Position numbers and translations under genes: made by a program
Shown here: in pieces, positions 1-8,833 of the stretch
Layout: every line of letters begins with the position of its first letter
Numbering within the stretch: position 1 is the stretch's first letter
Assembly: GCA_033854175.1 (NCBI GenBank)
Contig: JAWOKN010000004.1
Location: forward strand, 6,579-70,578
Source: DATKPE01 sp033854175
GTDB lineage: Bacteria; Bacteroidota; Ignavibacteria; UBA10030; SZUA-254
Direction of reading: 5' to 3'
Length of the DNA: 64,000 nt
Notes under the pieces: model-generated
What the model saw: only the letters and a program-made list of their open reading frames with translations
What the model was told of the DNA's origin: nothing
Database searches by the model: none

Positions 1-561
1 CTGGGCAAATTCACGCATGTTCGCCAGTTGTGCAAACGCAGGATTGTTTGCCTTCTGTGCATAGGCCACATTCTTCGCGAGCTGATAAAATTCCGGACTC
101 TTGATGGCCTGGGCAAATGCTGGGGTGTTTGCAACCTGATAGAATTCCGGCATCTTAATCAACTGATAGAACTCCGGCATCTTGATGAGCTGGTAGAACT
201 CAGGCATCTTCACCAGCTGAGCATAACTCGGCAAGTTGATGAGCTGATAGTACTCCGGCATCTTGATCAGCTGGGCGTAACTCGGCATGCTGATCAACTG
301 GTAGTATTCCGGCATCTTTGCGATCTGTGCATACTCCGGCAGCTTGATCAGTTGCGAATACTGAGGGAGACTGATGAGCTGAGAGAATTCCGGCATCTTG
401 ATCAGCTGTGCGAACTCCCGTAAATTGGCGAGCTGATACAATGCTGGCATCTGCGCAAGCTGTGCGAACTCCGGCATCTTGCTCAATTGTGCCATCTCCG
501 GCATCCTGGCAAGCTGAGCAAAATTCGGATCTTTCGCGAGGGCGCGGAACTGTGGATCCTT
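1..561. repeat. 27-bp in-frame tandem repeat array
   Basis: Coding array of about 20.8 units of 27 bp inside the nonapeptide-repeat gene. Units differ at synonymous and conservative positions while the period stays exactly 27 bp, so the protein repeat is being maintained rather than the DNA being freshly duplicated. The most similar units are around 120-300. Confidence 0.9.
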
Positions 562-777
562 GATCATGTCAAGAACCCTGTCGTTCTGCAGCAGCATGGA
601 GACATCCTGGTTCAGCAGCTCGACGTCCTGTTGGTTGATCTGATTGGCTTTGTACTTTTGTACGCTCCCGATGGTCCCGACTGATTCGCGCTCACTCGGC
701 CATGGATACAGAAAGGCAAAGTAGATGATGGCGACGACCACAATCGCGACCCCCCCCATAAACAGATTTTTCTTCAT
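1..777 (-). CDS. Membrane-anchored nonapeptide-repeat protein, C-terminus cut by window edge
   Basis: The minus strand is open from an ATG at 777 to the window edge (259 codons, no stop). TCAGGAGGGT just upstream (781-790) is a strong ribosome binding site. Residues about 5-24 form one hydrophobic anchor after a short basic start, so the rest is probably periplasmic. After a polar linker rich in Q and N, from residue 73 onward the protein is an uninterrupted array of nine-residue repeats with consensus [KN]-M-P-E-[FY]-[AY]-Q-L-I. About 20 full units fit before the edge. Several neighbours alternate PEYY and PSYA forms, giving an 18-residue super-period. I know no family with this exact repeat; the nearest resemblance is to proline-capped short helices of STI1-like repeats. 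Function unknown. Plus-strand reading frames here are antisense shadows. Confidence 0.85.
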   Translation of the reverse strand, partial: MKKNLFMGGVAIVVVAIIYFAFLYPWPSERESVGTIGSVQKYKANQINQQDVELLNQDVSMLLQNDRVLDMIKDPQFRALAKDPNFAQLARMPEMAQLSKMPEFAQLAQMPALYQLANLREFAQLIKMPEFSQLISLPQYSQLIKLPEYAQIAKMPEYYQLISMPSYAQLIKMPEYYQLINLPSYAQLVKMPEFYQLIKMPEFYQLIKMPEFYQVANTPAFAQAIKSPEFYQLAKNVAYAQKANNPAFAQLANMREFAQ

Positions 778-1230
778 ATGACCCTCCTGAGGTTAAAGTG
801 GTTGTTTAGTGGATTAAACTTTGCTCCCACGTATGTGAGATCTACATAAGAAATACAGCGCCGGAGTCAAAAAGTTGATGACGGATACAAATTATTCATT
901 CGGATTACTTCACTCATTTTCCTGTAAAAACTGGCATTTTGACGATTTCAAGCGATTTGAGTACTTCTTATGGTTTTTTTTGCCCATCTGGAATATCAGG
1001 AGCTGTAAAAATAACCCACCCGTTCTGAAGAAATGATGTATACCTCACCCGTCTTGATTGATGGAATAAATGTTAGGGAATAACAATGTGAAAGTCAAAT
1101 AGGTAACGCCCCCCCCCGAATCGCCCATTAAAATCGTACCTGAGGGAAGTTGAAGAAGGATTCGGTGCCCGTTAATACGGGTAACCGAAATACGACGGGC
1201 TTACCCGCGACAGAACGGGCTTAACATAAG
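778..1230. other. Intergenic region, no gene seen
   Basis: About 450 bp between the repeat-protein start and the htrA terminator. It holds the ribosome binding site of the repeat gene (781-790), a run of nine C at 1109-1117, a small inverted repeat CCCG-TTAATA-CGGG around 1168-1181, and the octamer CGGGCTTA twice (near 1196 and 1215). No convincing promoter pair, RNA gene or small ORF was found. Confidence 0.6.
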
Positions 1231-1262
1231 AAAAAACCCCGCCCGTCCGAGGATGAGCGGGG
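1231..1262 (-). terminator. Rho-independent terminator of htrA
   Basis: Read on the minus strand, stem CCCCGC (1257-1262 complement) pairs with GCGGGG (1237-1242 complement) and is followed by six T. It lies about 25 bp past the htrA stop codon. Confidence 0.85.
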
Positions 1263-1286
1263 TCCGGAATTTCAGATAAATGATTC

Positions 1287-2828
1287 TCAGGAGTTGGGAA
1301 TCTGAACTGCAATATATGCCATCTGACCCGTTCCTTTCCTGACACGAAGGAGCAGCGCGTCACCCGATTTGTGCTCCTCGACGATCGACTTTAACTGTTT
1401 TGGATTGGAAATCTTCTGGCGGTCGGCTTCGAGGATCACATCCCCCTTCCCGATATTACGGTTGTATGCCTCACTGAAACGGGTTACCTCGGTGACCACA
1501 ACACCGGTCTCAAGCGACATCTGTTTTTTCTCGTCTCTGTTCAGCGGGCGGACGCTGAATCCGATCTTATCCAGCGCATATGCCTTGGCATCCGAGGAAC
1601 GATCATTCGATTCCTCATCATCCGAACCAGTCTGGTTATCGCGGGATGCCAGGGTTTCCTCTGCCCGTGATTTCAGGGTTACCTTTTTCTCAAATGTGCT
1701 CCCATCCCTGAAAATTTTAAGAATGACCCCGTCTCCGGGATGCTTGCGGGCAATATAACTCTGGAGCTCACTCGGGGAATTCATCGCGATCCCGTCAAGG
1801 GAGAGAATGACATCCCCTTCTTTAAGCCCAGCGCCGATCGCCGCACCGTCCTTGACAACCGTCTGCACCCACACCCCGCGGGCGCTGTCAAGCTTCAGGG
1901 CTTTCGCCGCCGTTTCATCAATAGGACCGATCGTAATTCCCAGATATCCACGGATGATCTTACCGTGTTTGATCAGGTCCTCCGCAACAGCCTCGGCAAG
2001 GTTGATCGGGATCGCAAAACCGTATCCCTGATACCGTGCATTGGTTGTGGCAATGGCCGAATTGATGCCGATCACCTGACCCCGGAGGTTCACCAGCGGC
2101 CCGCCGCTGTTCCCCGGATTAATCGCCGCATCCGTCTGAATGAAATCCTCTATGCCGTACCCCTTGTCATCGTGAATAATCCCGAGATTGTTCCTGCCGA
2201 TGGCGCTGATGATGCCGGCCGTGACGGTCCCCTGCAGGCCCAGCGGATTTCCGATGGCAAGAACCCATTCACCGGTCTCCAGCTTGTCGGAATTTCCCAG
2301 TGAGGCCGTCGGTAAATCATGCCCGTCAATCTTGATCACGGCAAGATCCGTCGAGGGATCCGTGCCGATGATTTTTGCCTTCGCCTTATGGGTGTTGCTC
2401 AGGATGACGTCCACCATGTGCTCGTCGGCGTCATCGACAACGTGGTTGTTCGTAAGGATGTATCCGTCAGGGCTGATGATGACACCCGACCCTGCTGCCT
2501 GCATCTGCTCCTGTTCGGGAAGTTTGAAATCGGGACCAAAGAAATGAAAGAACTCGTTCATGTCGTTCGACGGGGATTTCGCCTTTGTCGTCACCGTGAT
2601 CGAAACGACTGTCGGTGAGACCGCCTTGCTCACCTCGATGAACGCTCTGCTGAGAGCTCGGGGATCGAACTCGGGATCTTTCAGAGGGGCAGGCGCCCCG
2701 AGTTTCACCTGCGGATCACCCGCAAAACCTGGGGTGATGCCGCCGTGAAAATTCGTCACCAGGACAGCTCCGAAGATGATGCCGATAAAGATGAGAAAGA
2801 TCGCAGCAAGCACAGACTTTTTATTCAT
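1287..2828 (-). CDS. htrA: HtrA/DegP-family periplasmic serine protease with two PDZ domains
   Basis: Envelope quality-control protease that degrades or refolds damaged exported proteins. Of 513 residues, 5-25 form an N-terminal signal anchor. The trypsin-like domain carries the catalytic triad H129 (TNNHVV), D161 (STDLAVIK) and S241 (GNSGGPL). PDZ1 runs from about 294 to 385 and PDZ2 from about 420 to 510. Length is normal for the family. The start at 2828 has AAGGAG six bases upstream. It lies 140 bp downstream of recO on the same strand and ends in its own terminator. I saw no clear sigma-E-type promoter. Identification is firm; DegP versus DegQ type cannot be settled by eye. Confidence 0.97.
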   Translation of the reverse strand: MNKKSVLAAIFLIFIGIIFGAVLVTNFHGGITPGFAGDPQVKLGAPAPLKDPEFDPRALSRAFIEVSKAVSPTVVSITVTTKAKSPSNDMNEFFHFFGPDFKLPEQEQMQAAGSGVIISPDGYILTNNHVVDDADEHMVDVILSNTHKAKAKIIGTDPSTDLAVIKIDGHDLPTASLGNSDKLETGEWVLAIGNPLGLQGTVTAGIISAIGRNNLGIIHDDKGYGIEDFIQTDAAINPGNSGGPLVNLRGQVIGINSAIATTNARYQGYGFAIPINLAEAVAEDLIKHGKIIRGYLGITIGPIDETAAKALKLDSARGVWVQTVVKDGAAIGAGLKEGDVILSLDGIAMNSPSELQSYIARKHPGDGVILKIFRDGSTFEKKVTLKSRAEETLASRDNQTGSDDEESNDRSSDAKAYALDKIGFSVRPLNRDEKKQMSLETGVVVTEVTRFSEAYNRNIGKGDVILEADRQKISNPKQLKSIVEEHKSGDALLLRVRKGTGQMAYIAVQIPNS

Positions 2829-2968
2829 AGACTACTCCTTGTGGAACATCATGACAAAAAAACCATCTCTTTCTATGTATACACAACCGGGCGGATGATT
2901 GTTACATGCCATCCCCTTTTCCGCTCTTAAAATATAAGCATTTTCAGGGAAAATTATATTAAAAATTT

Positions 2969-3757
2969 TTAAGCAGACTGAAGGATGGTCGTGAAGATTT
3001 TCTGGGAATTCAACGCTCTGATGCCGGGGATGTGATACTGCATGTAGGTCCATAAAAAATTCCCGGTTTCATCCTCGACGACCTTATCCCGGTTCACTAT
3101 CTCCGGAACCTCCGCCGGCGAGGCGTGAGCAAGTGCAAGAAGGAGTTCAAAGGCTTCAACCGACAGCCGGTATCCACCTGGGGATTTTTTTGCGCACGCG
3201 CCGGACAAAAATCCGCCCGATTCCATCAGAACCCGGATGTCCATTTTCCTCGGCGGATGATCCGTGAATGCCCGGCCACATGCGGCACACCGGTCAAAGG
3301 CGGGATGAAATCCGAGAAGACCGGACATGTGCAGTTCAAAGAAATACAACAGCGGCGACGGCTGTGCGTGTGAGGCGTCGAGGTGGTGCAGCGTTTCGGC
3401 GAGAAGCCAGAACAGGGCGGAGTTCTTTTCCTCATCGTGCGCCACGAGATTCATCAGCTCGATCATCGCAAGCCCGACGGACATTTTTTGCAGGCTTTCT
3501 GTTATCCTCCGGTACGAGCGGACGATGTCGCATTCGGCAAGAATCTGCAGATCCCTCCCTTCCTTCCGGTAGACGACCGCCATGACGTGCGTCATCGGTT
3601 CGAGCGAGGCTCCGTATTTGTTGTTCTTCCTGCGCGCACCCTTCGCGATGACGCTGATCTTGCCGTGCTCTTCGGTGTACAGCGTGACGATTTTGCTCGA
3701 CTCGAGGTACTTCATCGCCCTCAAAACAATCGCCTCAGTTTTTTCGATGATCTGCAT
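2969..3757 (-). CDS. recO: DNA repair protein RecO
   Basis: Recombination mediator that works with RecR to load RecA on SSB-coated DNA. The N-terminal OB fold starts MQIIEKTEAIVLRAMKY, typical of RecO. A helical domain with a CAAC pair near the middle and another Cys in GACAKK follows, a partial form of the usual four-ligand zinc site. I start at ATG 3757 (262 residues). The frame extends upstream to 3823, but that would overlap mtnA and add 22 residues absent from the family. It sits 19 bp after mtnA and is probably co-transcribed with it. Confidence 0.93.
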   Translation of the reverse strand: MQIIEKTEAIVLRAMKYLESSKIVTLYTEEHGKISVIAKGARRKNNKYGASLEPMTHVMAVVYRKEGRDLQILAECDIVRSYRRITESLQKMSVGLAMIELMNLVAHDEEKNSALFWLLAETLHHLDASHAQPSPLLYFFELHMSGLLGFHPAFDRCAACGRAFTDHPPRKMDIRVLMESGGFLSGACAKKSPGGYRLSVEAFELLLALAHASPAEVPEIVNRDKVVEDETGNFLWTYMQYHIPGIRALNSQKIFTTILQSA

Positions 3758-3776
3758 GGAAAGTGTCGTTCCCGGG

Positions 3777-4784
3777 TTAACCAAAGTTGTACGGTGACCG
3801 GAAAATTCCCCGCTCGGTGACAATCGCCGAGATCAGCCCCGAAGGAGTCACGTCAAATGCCGGTGTGTAGGTCTGACAACCGACCGGCGCCGTATTCCGT
3901 TCACCCCACTCCGTCAACTCCCTGCCCGAACGCTCCTCGATCGGGATCGTGGAACCGTCGCGAAGGCTGGGGTCGATCGTCGAACTCGGCGCGATGACAT
4001 AGAGCGGAATTTTGTGGGCATGGGCAGCGACCGCATGCATGTACGTGCCGATTTTGTTTGCTGTATCACCGTTTGATGCGATCCGGTCGGCTCCGACCAC
4101 AACCAGGCCGATCTTCTTCTGCTGCATAAGAAACGCGGCGGTCGAATCGGTAATCAGGGTCACAGAGATCCCCGCCTTCATCAGCTCCCAGGTCGTCATC
4201 CTGGCTCCCTGGAGCAGAGGCCGGGTTTCACAGGCAAAGACGCGGAGGTGCTTTCCCTGACGATGCGCGGTATAAAGAACATTCAGCGCGGTCCCCTCGC
4301 CGCCGGTCGCAAGAGCGCCTGCATTGCAATGGGTGAGAACTGACGCGCCGTCAGGGATCAGCGGCGCACCCTCCTCGCCGATCTTCCGGCACATCATTTC
4401 ATCCTCATGATGAATCGCAAGCGCCTCCTCGACGAATCTCGCGCACTTCTCGTCATCCGGAATCTGCAACTCGAGAATGCACCCCATACGATGGAGCGCC
4501 CAGGAGAGATTGACGGCTGTGGGACGTGTCGCCAGGAGGGTCCGTATGGCTTCCCGTACCGGAGGCCCGATGGGGAGGTTTGCACGACGAGCTTCGAGGG
4601 CAGCCAGGGCCGCGCCATACGCGGCCGCAACGCCGATGAGCGGGGCTCCGCGTATGCGCAGGGCTCTGATTGCATCCGCGATAACCGCAGAGCGGTCCGT
4701 CTCGACGTACTCTTCTTCAGCAGGAAGTTTTGACTGATCGAGGAAACGGACTACCCCTGCCTGCCATTGAATTGCCCTGACCAT
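3777..4784 (-). CDS. mtnA: S-methyl-5-thioribose-1-phosphate isomerase
   Basis: Methionine-salvage enzyme converting 5-methylthioribose-1-phosphate to 5-methylthioribulose-1-phosphate; eIF2B-related fold, cytosolic. The 335 residues match family length. The catalytic Cys is C153 in THCNAGALATGG and the catalytic Asp is D233 in GADRIASNGD, the positions equivalent to C160 and D240 of the Bacillus enzyme. It lies six bases after a PfkB-type kinase and just before recO. No other salvage genes (mtnB, mtnC, mtnD, mtnP) are in the window, so the pathway must be completed elsewhere or be a shunt. No clear ribosome binding site precedes the start, which suggests translational coupling to the kinase gene. 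Confidence 0.95.
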   Translation of the reverse strand: MVRAIQWQAGVVRFLDQSKLPAEEEYVETDRSAVIADAIRALRIRGAPLIGVAAAYGAALAALEARRANLPIGPPVREAIRTLLATRPTAVNLSWALHRMGCILELQIPDDEKCARFVEEALAIHHEDEMMCRKIGEEGAPLIPDGASVLTHCNAGALATGGEGTALNVLYTAHRQGKHLRVFACETRPLLQGARMTTWELMKAGISVTLITDSTAAFLMQQKKIGLVVVGADRIASNGDTANKIGTYMHAVAAHAHKIPLYVIAPSSTIDPSLRDGSTIPIEERSGRELTEWGERNTAPVGCQTYTPAFDVTPSGLISAIVTERGIFRSPYNFG

Positions 4785-4790
4785 TGAGGT

Positions 4791-5714
4791 TCAAACACTG
4801 GTGTCGGCTTCAAACTTGGAGAGGTCCCGGAATTCCCGGAATCTGTCCTTTATTTCAAGATAGGAAAGATCCTTCAATCTTCCCAGGCTGAACCGTTCAA
4901 CACAAAATGACGCAAGGGCGCTTCCATAAATGACCGCGCGCTTGAAGTTTTCCTCCGAGAGGTCATCCGTTTTGGCAATCCAACCGATGAATCCACCGGC
5001 AAAAGCATCCCCCGCACCCGTCGGATCATTGATATTCTCCAGCGGATATGCCGGGGCCGAGAAGATGGTTTTCTCCGTGACCAGCAAGGCACCATGCTCC
5101 CCCTTCTTGACAATCACCACCCTCGGACCCATCTGCATAATTTTCTTCGATGCCTTGATCAGGTTCGGTTCCTGGGTGATCTGCCGGGCCTCGGAGTCGT
5201 TCAGGATAAACACATCGATCAGCTTGAGCGTTTTTTTCAGTTCATCATTCTTCCCGATGATCCAGAAATTCATCGTATCGCCGACAACGAGCCTGGGCTT
5301 CTGGATCTGTTCCAGCACCCGGCGCTGGAGAATCGGATCAATGTTGCCCAGACAGACGTACATCGTCTTCTTGTACGATTCGGGAATGACCGGATCAAAA
5401 TGCTCGAACACGTTCAGCTCGGTGAACAGCGTCTGACGGCTGTTGAGATCATATTCATACCGGCCGCCCCAGCGGAATGTCTTTCCGCCAGCAACCTTCT
5501 GCAACCCCTCAAGGTCGACTTCGCGGCTTTCAAGAAAATCGGTGTACTCCTTTGAAAAGTCACTCCCCACCACGGCCACAAGTCGTACAGGAGTCACAAA
5601 ATAACTCGCCGCAGTGGCGATGTAGGTCGCCGATCCACCGAGGACGTTTTCCACGCGACCGAACGGTGTTTCGATCGTATCGATCGCCACCGACCCAACG
5701 ACTAGTAAGCTCAT
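4791..5714 (-). CDS. PfkB/ribokinase-family sugar kinase
   Basis: A 307-residue PfkB-fold kinase that would phosphorylate a sugar or nucleoside with ATP. The C-terminal signature NDPTGAGDAFAGGF carries the anion hole and the catalytic Asp. The N-terminal region has the GG loop (VLGGSATYIA) typical of the family. The start at 5714 has GGAGGG nine bases upstream. It is directly upstream of mtnA with a six-base gap, so the substrate may be 5-methylthioribose or methylthioadenosine-related, but that is inference from position only. It could equally be an adenosine- or ribokinase-like enzyme. Confidence 0.9.
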   Translation of the reverse strand: MSLLVVGSVAIDTIETPFGRVENVLGGSATYIATAASYFVTPVRLVAVVGSDFSKEYTDFLESREVDLEGLQKVAGGKTFRWGGRYEYDLNSRQTLFTELNVFEHFDPVIPESYKKTMYVCLGNIDPILQRRVLEQIQKPRLVVGDTMNFWIIGKNDELKKTLKLIDVFILNDSEARQITQEPNLIKASKKIMQMGPRVVIVKKGEHGALLVTEKTIFSAPAYPLENINDPTGAGDAFAGGFIGWIAKTDDLSEENFKRAVIYGSALASFCVERFSLGRLKDLSYLEIKDRFREFRDLSKFEADTSV

Positions 5715-5778
5715 GATTGATCCCTCCGGAAATTCAATGTTGTTCGAGGTTCGGACATCGGCCCGATCAGGGAATGTC

Positions 5779-7395
5779 TCACCTGCTCATCTGCGGAGCC
5801 CGCATCGGGGGAAGAGGCTTCCGCGGGAACTTCGCGTCACGCATCGCCGCATTGTAGGCGAATGCCGCCATGATGACAGCAGCCTGCTGCACATCGCCAG
5901 TCTGCGCCCGTTCATAGACATCCATCGTTGAGTGGTGCGTCCGGGTCCCGTATTCGAGCGGGTCCTGGATAAACTGAAATCCCGGCAACCCCGCGGCATC
6001 AAAAGACTGGTGATCGGTCCCGCCGGTATTGCTGAGCGAGAGCGTGCTGGCATCCTCGTCCCGGAATGGGACAAGCCAGGATCTGAAGATCGGCCGGACC
6101 GCATCATTCGCCTGCATATAGACCCCGCGAACCTTCCCGCTCCCGTTATCATTGTTAAAGTAAACCGAAAATGTTTCAGCCTCGGGTTTCAGTTTCACCG
6201 TTCCGATGGTATCAAACATGGTACCTTCCTTATCGGCAAAATGCTGCTTCACATACGCCTGGGAACCTAGAAGACCCTGCTCCTCCCCTCCCCAGAGACC
6301 GATCCGTATTGTCCTTCTGGGTTTGAGATCAAGGCTTTTCAGTATGCGCATCGCTTCCATGCAGACCGCGGATCCCGTGCCGTTATCCGTGGCGCCTGTT
6401 CCCCCGTGCCATGAATCAAAATGCCCGCCGATCATCACGACCTCATTGTTCAGATCAGTCCCCGGGATCTCGGCGATGATGTTAAACGACGAATCGGCTT
6501 TATTGAAGGTCGCATCGTATTGGATATCGATTTTCGGATGCTCACCCTTCTGGATCATCCGGATGAGACGGTCGTAATGCTCGACACCGACGGCGATCTG
6601 GGGTACGATTTTCGGGGCATCAGCCTGCCACACGCTGACACGCCTTCTGGATGAAGAATCGGGGTTTTGCGGCACGATGGCCTGCTGAACAAAGATCGTT
6701 CCGCCGTCGCCCAGACGGCTGACGCTGAGGACCGCCAGCGGTCCCTCCTTTTCCAGCAACATCCACTTTTTGTACTCGAACCGGGCCCGATCCCTGTTCT
6801 CGTTGCCGAAAAACATCCTGCGCCGCCGTGCATCCGGCAGCGGTGAGTTCGCAAGTTTCAGAAGCGTCGAGTCGGCGTCCCTCGTCGCATCCGGCTGAAA
6901 ATGTGCCTTCACATCGCGAAGGGAATCAAAGAGGACAACCTTCCCATGCAATGTGCCGGCGAACGCGCTGAGCTCGCCGTCGGTTTTCGGATCGAAGTAC
7001 ACCACCTCGCCCGTCCCGTGAGCCGGGGGCGACCACGCCTTGGGATACGATATCAGCGGAAAATTCTGACCGGCGATCACCATCGCGGAGTAACTCTTCA
7101 ACGACCATCCCCGGCCGAATGGTCCCCATGATTCCCGGTGAATGTTTGAAAGCCCCCAGCCGTGGAATTCCTTTTCCACCCAGGCCGCCGCCCGGGAAAA
7201 ACCGGGGGAACCGGTGAGACGCGGACCATACACATCCGTCAGATAGCTCAGGATATCCATCACCTGGGACCGATGAAAACCCTCGTCCTTGATTTTCTCG
7301 ATTGCAGATGAGTCAAACTTTTCCTGCTGTTCCTGAGCAGCAAGCATGCCGCAACCGAAAAGAAGAACGACAACCACCACGTAAAATCTCTTCAT
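5779..7395 (-). CDS. Secreted M28 family zinc aminopeptidase (PA domain)
   Basis: Predicted exported metallopeptidase of 538 residues. An N-terminal signal has a possible lipobox (LLFGC, Cys15), though cleavage after LAA is also possible. A protease-associated (PA) insert precedes the M28 domain. Zinc ligands and the catalytic acid are visible in GGHFDSWHGGTGATDNGTG (His, Asp), GGEEQGLLGS (Glu pair) and TDHQSFDAAG (His). I start at ATG 7395 because GAGGCGG lies just upstream, while the longer frame to 7467 would overlap the preceding gene and hide the signal peptide. It lies 46 bp after a related M28 gene, an apparent ancient tandem duplication. Confidence 0.92.
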   Translation of the reverse strand: MKRFYVVVVVLLFGCGMLAAQEQQEKFDSSAIEKIKDEGFHRSQVMDILSYLTDVYGPRLTGSPGFSRAAAWVEKEFHGWGLSNIHRESWGPFGRGWSLKSYSAMVIAGQNFPLISYPKAWSPPAHGTGEVVYFDPKTDGELSAFAGTLHGKVVLFDSLRDVKAHFQPDATRDADSTLLKLANSPLPDARRRRMFFGNENRDRARFEYKKWMLLEKEGPLAVLSVSRLGDGGTIFVQQAIVPQNPDSSSRRRVSVWQADAPKIVPQIAVGVEHYDRLIRMIQKGEHPKIDIQYDATFNKADSSFNIIAEIPGTDLNNEVVMIGGHFDSWHGGTGATDNGTGSAVCMEAMRILKSLDLKPRRTIRIGLWGGEEQGLLGSQAYVKQHFADKEGTMFDTIGTVKLKPEAETFSVYFNNDNGSGKVRGVYMQANDAVRPIFRSWLVPFRDEDASTLSLSNTGGTDHQSFDAAGLPGFQFIQDPLEYGTRTHHSTMDVYERAQTGDVQQAAVIMAAFAYNAAMRDAKFPRKPLPPMRAPQMSR

Positions 7396-7441
7396 AACCG
7401 CCTCATGGATGTTAGAGGATGATGATTTGGGAACATACGCT

Positions 7442-8833
7442 TCATAAACCTTCCTGCGCGACGACATAGGTGAGAATTGCGATCGCTATTCCGCCCAATT
7501 CAAGTTCTCGTTCATTCACTTTATCAATGGTGTCGCTGTCGGAATGATGATAATCGAAATACCGCTGACTGTCAACGCGCAACCCGATCATCGGGACACC
7601 GAGCCTGCCGAGCGGGGAGATATCCGCCCCTCCTCCGCCCCTGGTTATTCTGTCGGCATCAATTTCACCGAGGAGAAATGCCCACCGGGCGATTTTTTCA
7701 TAGGCGGTCGAGTCGGCCTCCACCCCGAATCCCCGGGGGGTAAAACCGCCGGCATCGGTCTCCAACGCCGCAATCGGTTTTTCACCCGCACGCTCTTTTG
7801 CGGCATATGCCGTGCCCCCATCAAGCCCGTCCTCCTCATTCATGAACAAAACCGCACGTATGGTCCTCTTCGGCCGTAACCCCAGGTCGTGAATCAACCG
7901 TAATGCTTCCAGACTCTGGACGACACCTGCACCATCATCATGTGCCCCCTGCCCCTTATCCCAGCTGTCAAGATGACCCCCGACAACAATGACCTGTTCG
8001 GGATGGTCGGTCCCGACCAGTTCACCGACAACATTCGCCGATTCCACCGGCGGCAGCGCCGCACACGAGAGCTTCAGGCAAATCCTGACCGTCTTCCCCG
8101 CCGAGAGAAGACTGTCGATAAAATTCGCACCTACGGTACTGATGGCAGCAGCCGGCACTTTCGGAATCGTATCAAGATACCACATCGCACCGGTGTGCGG
8201 GACATCGTCGATCCGCGACGTCACCGACCGGACAAGCGCCGCAACACCGCCGACCCTTGCGGCCTCAACCGCACCTTCCCCGCGCTGATCGACTGCACCG
8301 CCATACCCTTCAAAGGTATTGAATTTTTTCCGGTCAAATGGCCTGTTGAAAAAGATGATTTTTCCCTTTGCCCGAGCACCTGCATCGCGCAGCTCCGAGA
8401 AATTCTTTACCTCCATTACCTCCGCGGTAATCCCATCAGCAGGCGTACCGACACTCCCGCCAAGGGCACAGATGCTCAGATGCGTCCCGGGGAGATCCGG
8501 TGAAATGAGTGCCGCGGTTTCCACGTCTCCCCTCTTCCAGTGGGGAACAGTCACGGGCTCCAGATGTACATTCTGAAATCCGAGCTGCTCCATGAGCTTT
8601 TTTCCCCAGACAACCGCCTTCGCCGCGTTCGGTGATCCTGCGATCCGGGAACCGACACTGGATGTCAGATCGGTAAGGTAACCGTACGCACGGTCTTGCT
8701 CGAGGCCGGTGTTCTTCAGATCCTCGGCTACGCTCCGGTAATGCCTGATGAGAGAGGAATCGGGCGTCTGTGTGAATACAGCGTGAAATGGAAGAACAAT
8801 GATGGCCAGGAGAATCTGTCGGAGAATCTTCAT
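7442..8833 (-). CDS. Secreted M28 family zinc peptidase
   Basis: 463-residue exported aminopeptidase or carboxypeptidase Q-like enzyme. A signal peptide of about 20 residues ends near HAVFTQ. The metal-binding motifs are GGHLDSWDKGQGAHDDGAG, FMNEEDGLDGG and YHHSDSDTIDKV. I start at ATG 8833 (MKILRQILLA); the upstream extension to 8947 lacks signal-peptide character. It is first in a two-gene unit with the M28 gene downstream. The two proteins share only the core motifs, so they probably have different peptide preferences. Confidence 0.92.
   Translation of the reverse strand: MKILRQILLAIIVLPFHAVFTQTPDSSLIRHYRSVAEDLKNTGLEQDRAYGYLTDLTSSVGSRIAGSPNAAKAVVWGKKLMEQLGFQNVHLEPVTVPHWKRGDVETAALISPDLPGTHLSICALGGSVGTPADGITAEVMEVKNFSELRDAGARAKGKIIFFNRPFDRKKFNTFEGYGGAVDQRGEGAVEAARVGGVAALVRSVTSRIDDVPHTGAMWYLDTIPKVPAAAISTVGANFIDSLLSAGKTVRICLKLSCAALPPVESANVVGELVGTDHPEQVIVVGGHLDSWDKGQGAHDDGAGVVQSLEALRLIHDLGLRPKRTIRAVLFMNEEDGLDGGTAYAAKERAGEKPIAALETDAGGFTPRGFGVEADSTAYEKIARWAFLLGEIDADRITRGGGGADISPLGRLGVPMIGLRVDSQRYFDYHHSDSDTIDKVNERELELGGIAIAILTYVVAQEGL

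Noticed and set aside
1..561. Possible CRISPR or minisatellite array
   Set aside because: No unique spacers; repeats abut, vary synonymously and lie in frame inside a gene.
28..684. Plus-strand frames of 131 and 65 codons with repeated leucine-histidine residues
   Set aside because: They are the antisense of the 27-bp repeat array in the minus-strand gene; they lack ribosome binding sites and the true gene has one.
1740..2618. Several long plus-strand frames opposite htrA
   Set aside because: Antisense shadows in high-GC coding DNA; the minus-strand protein is a complete HtrA.
3757..3823. Longer RecO start at 3823
   Set aside because: Would overlap mtnA by 47 bp and add residues foreign to RecO.
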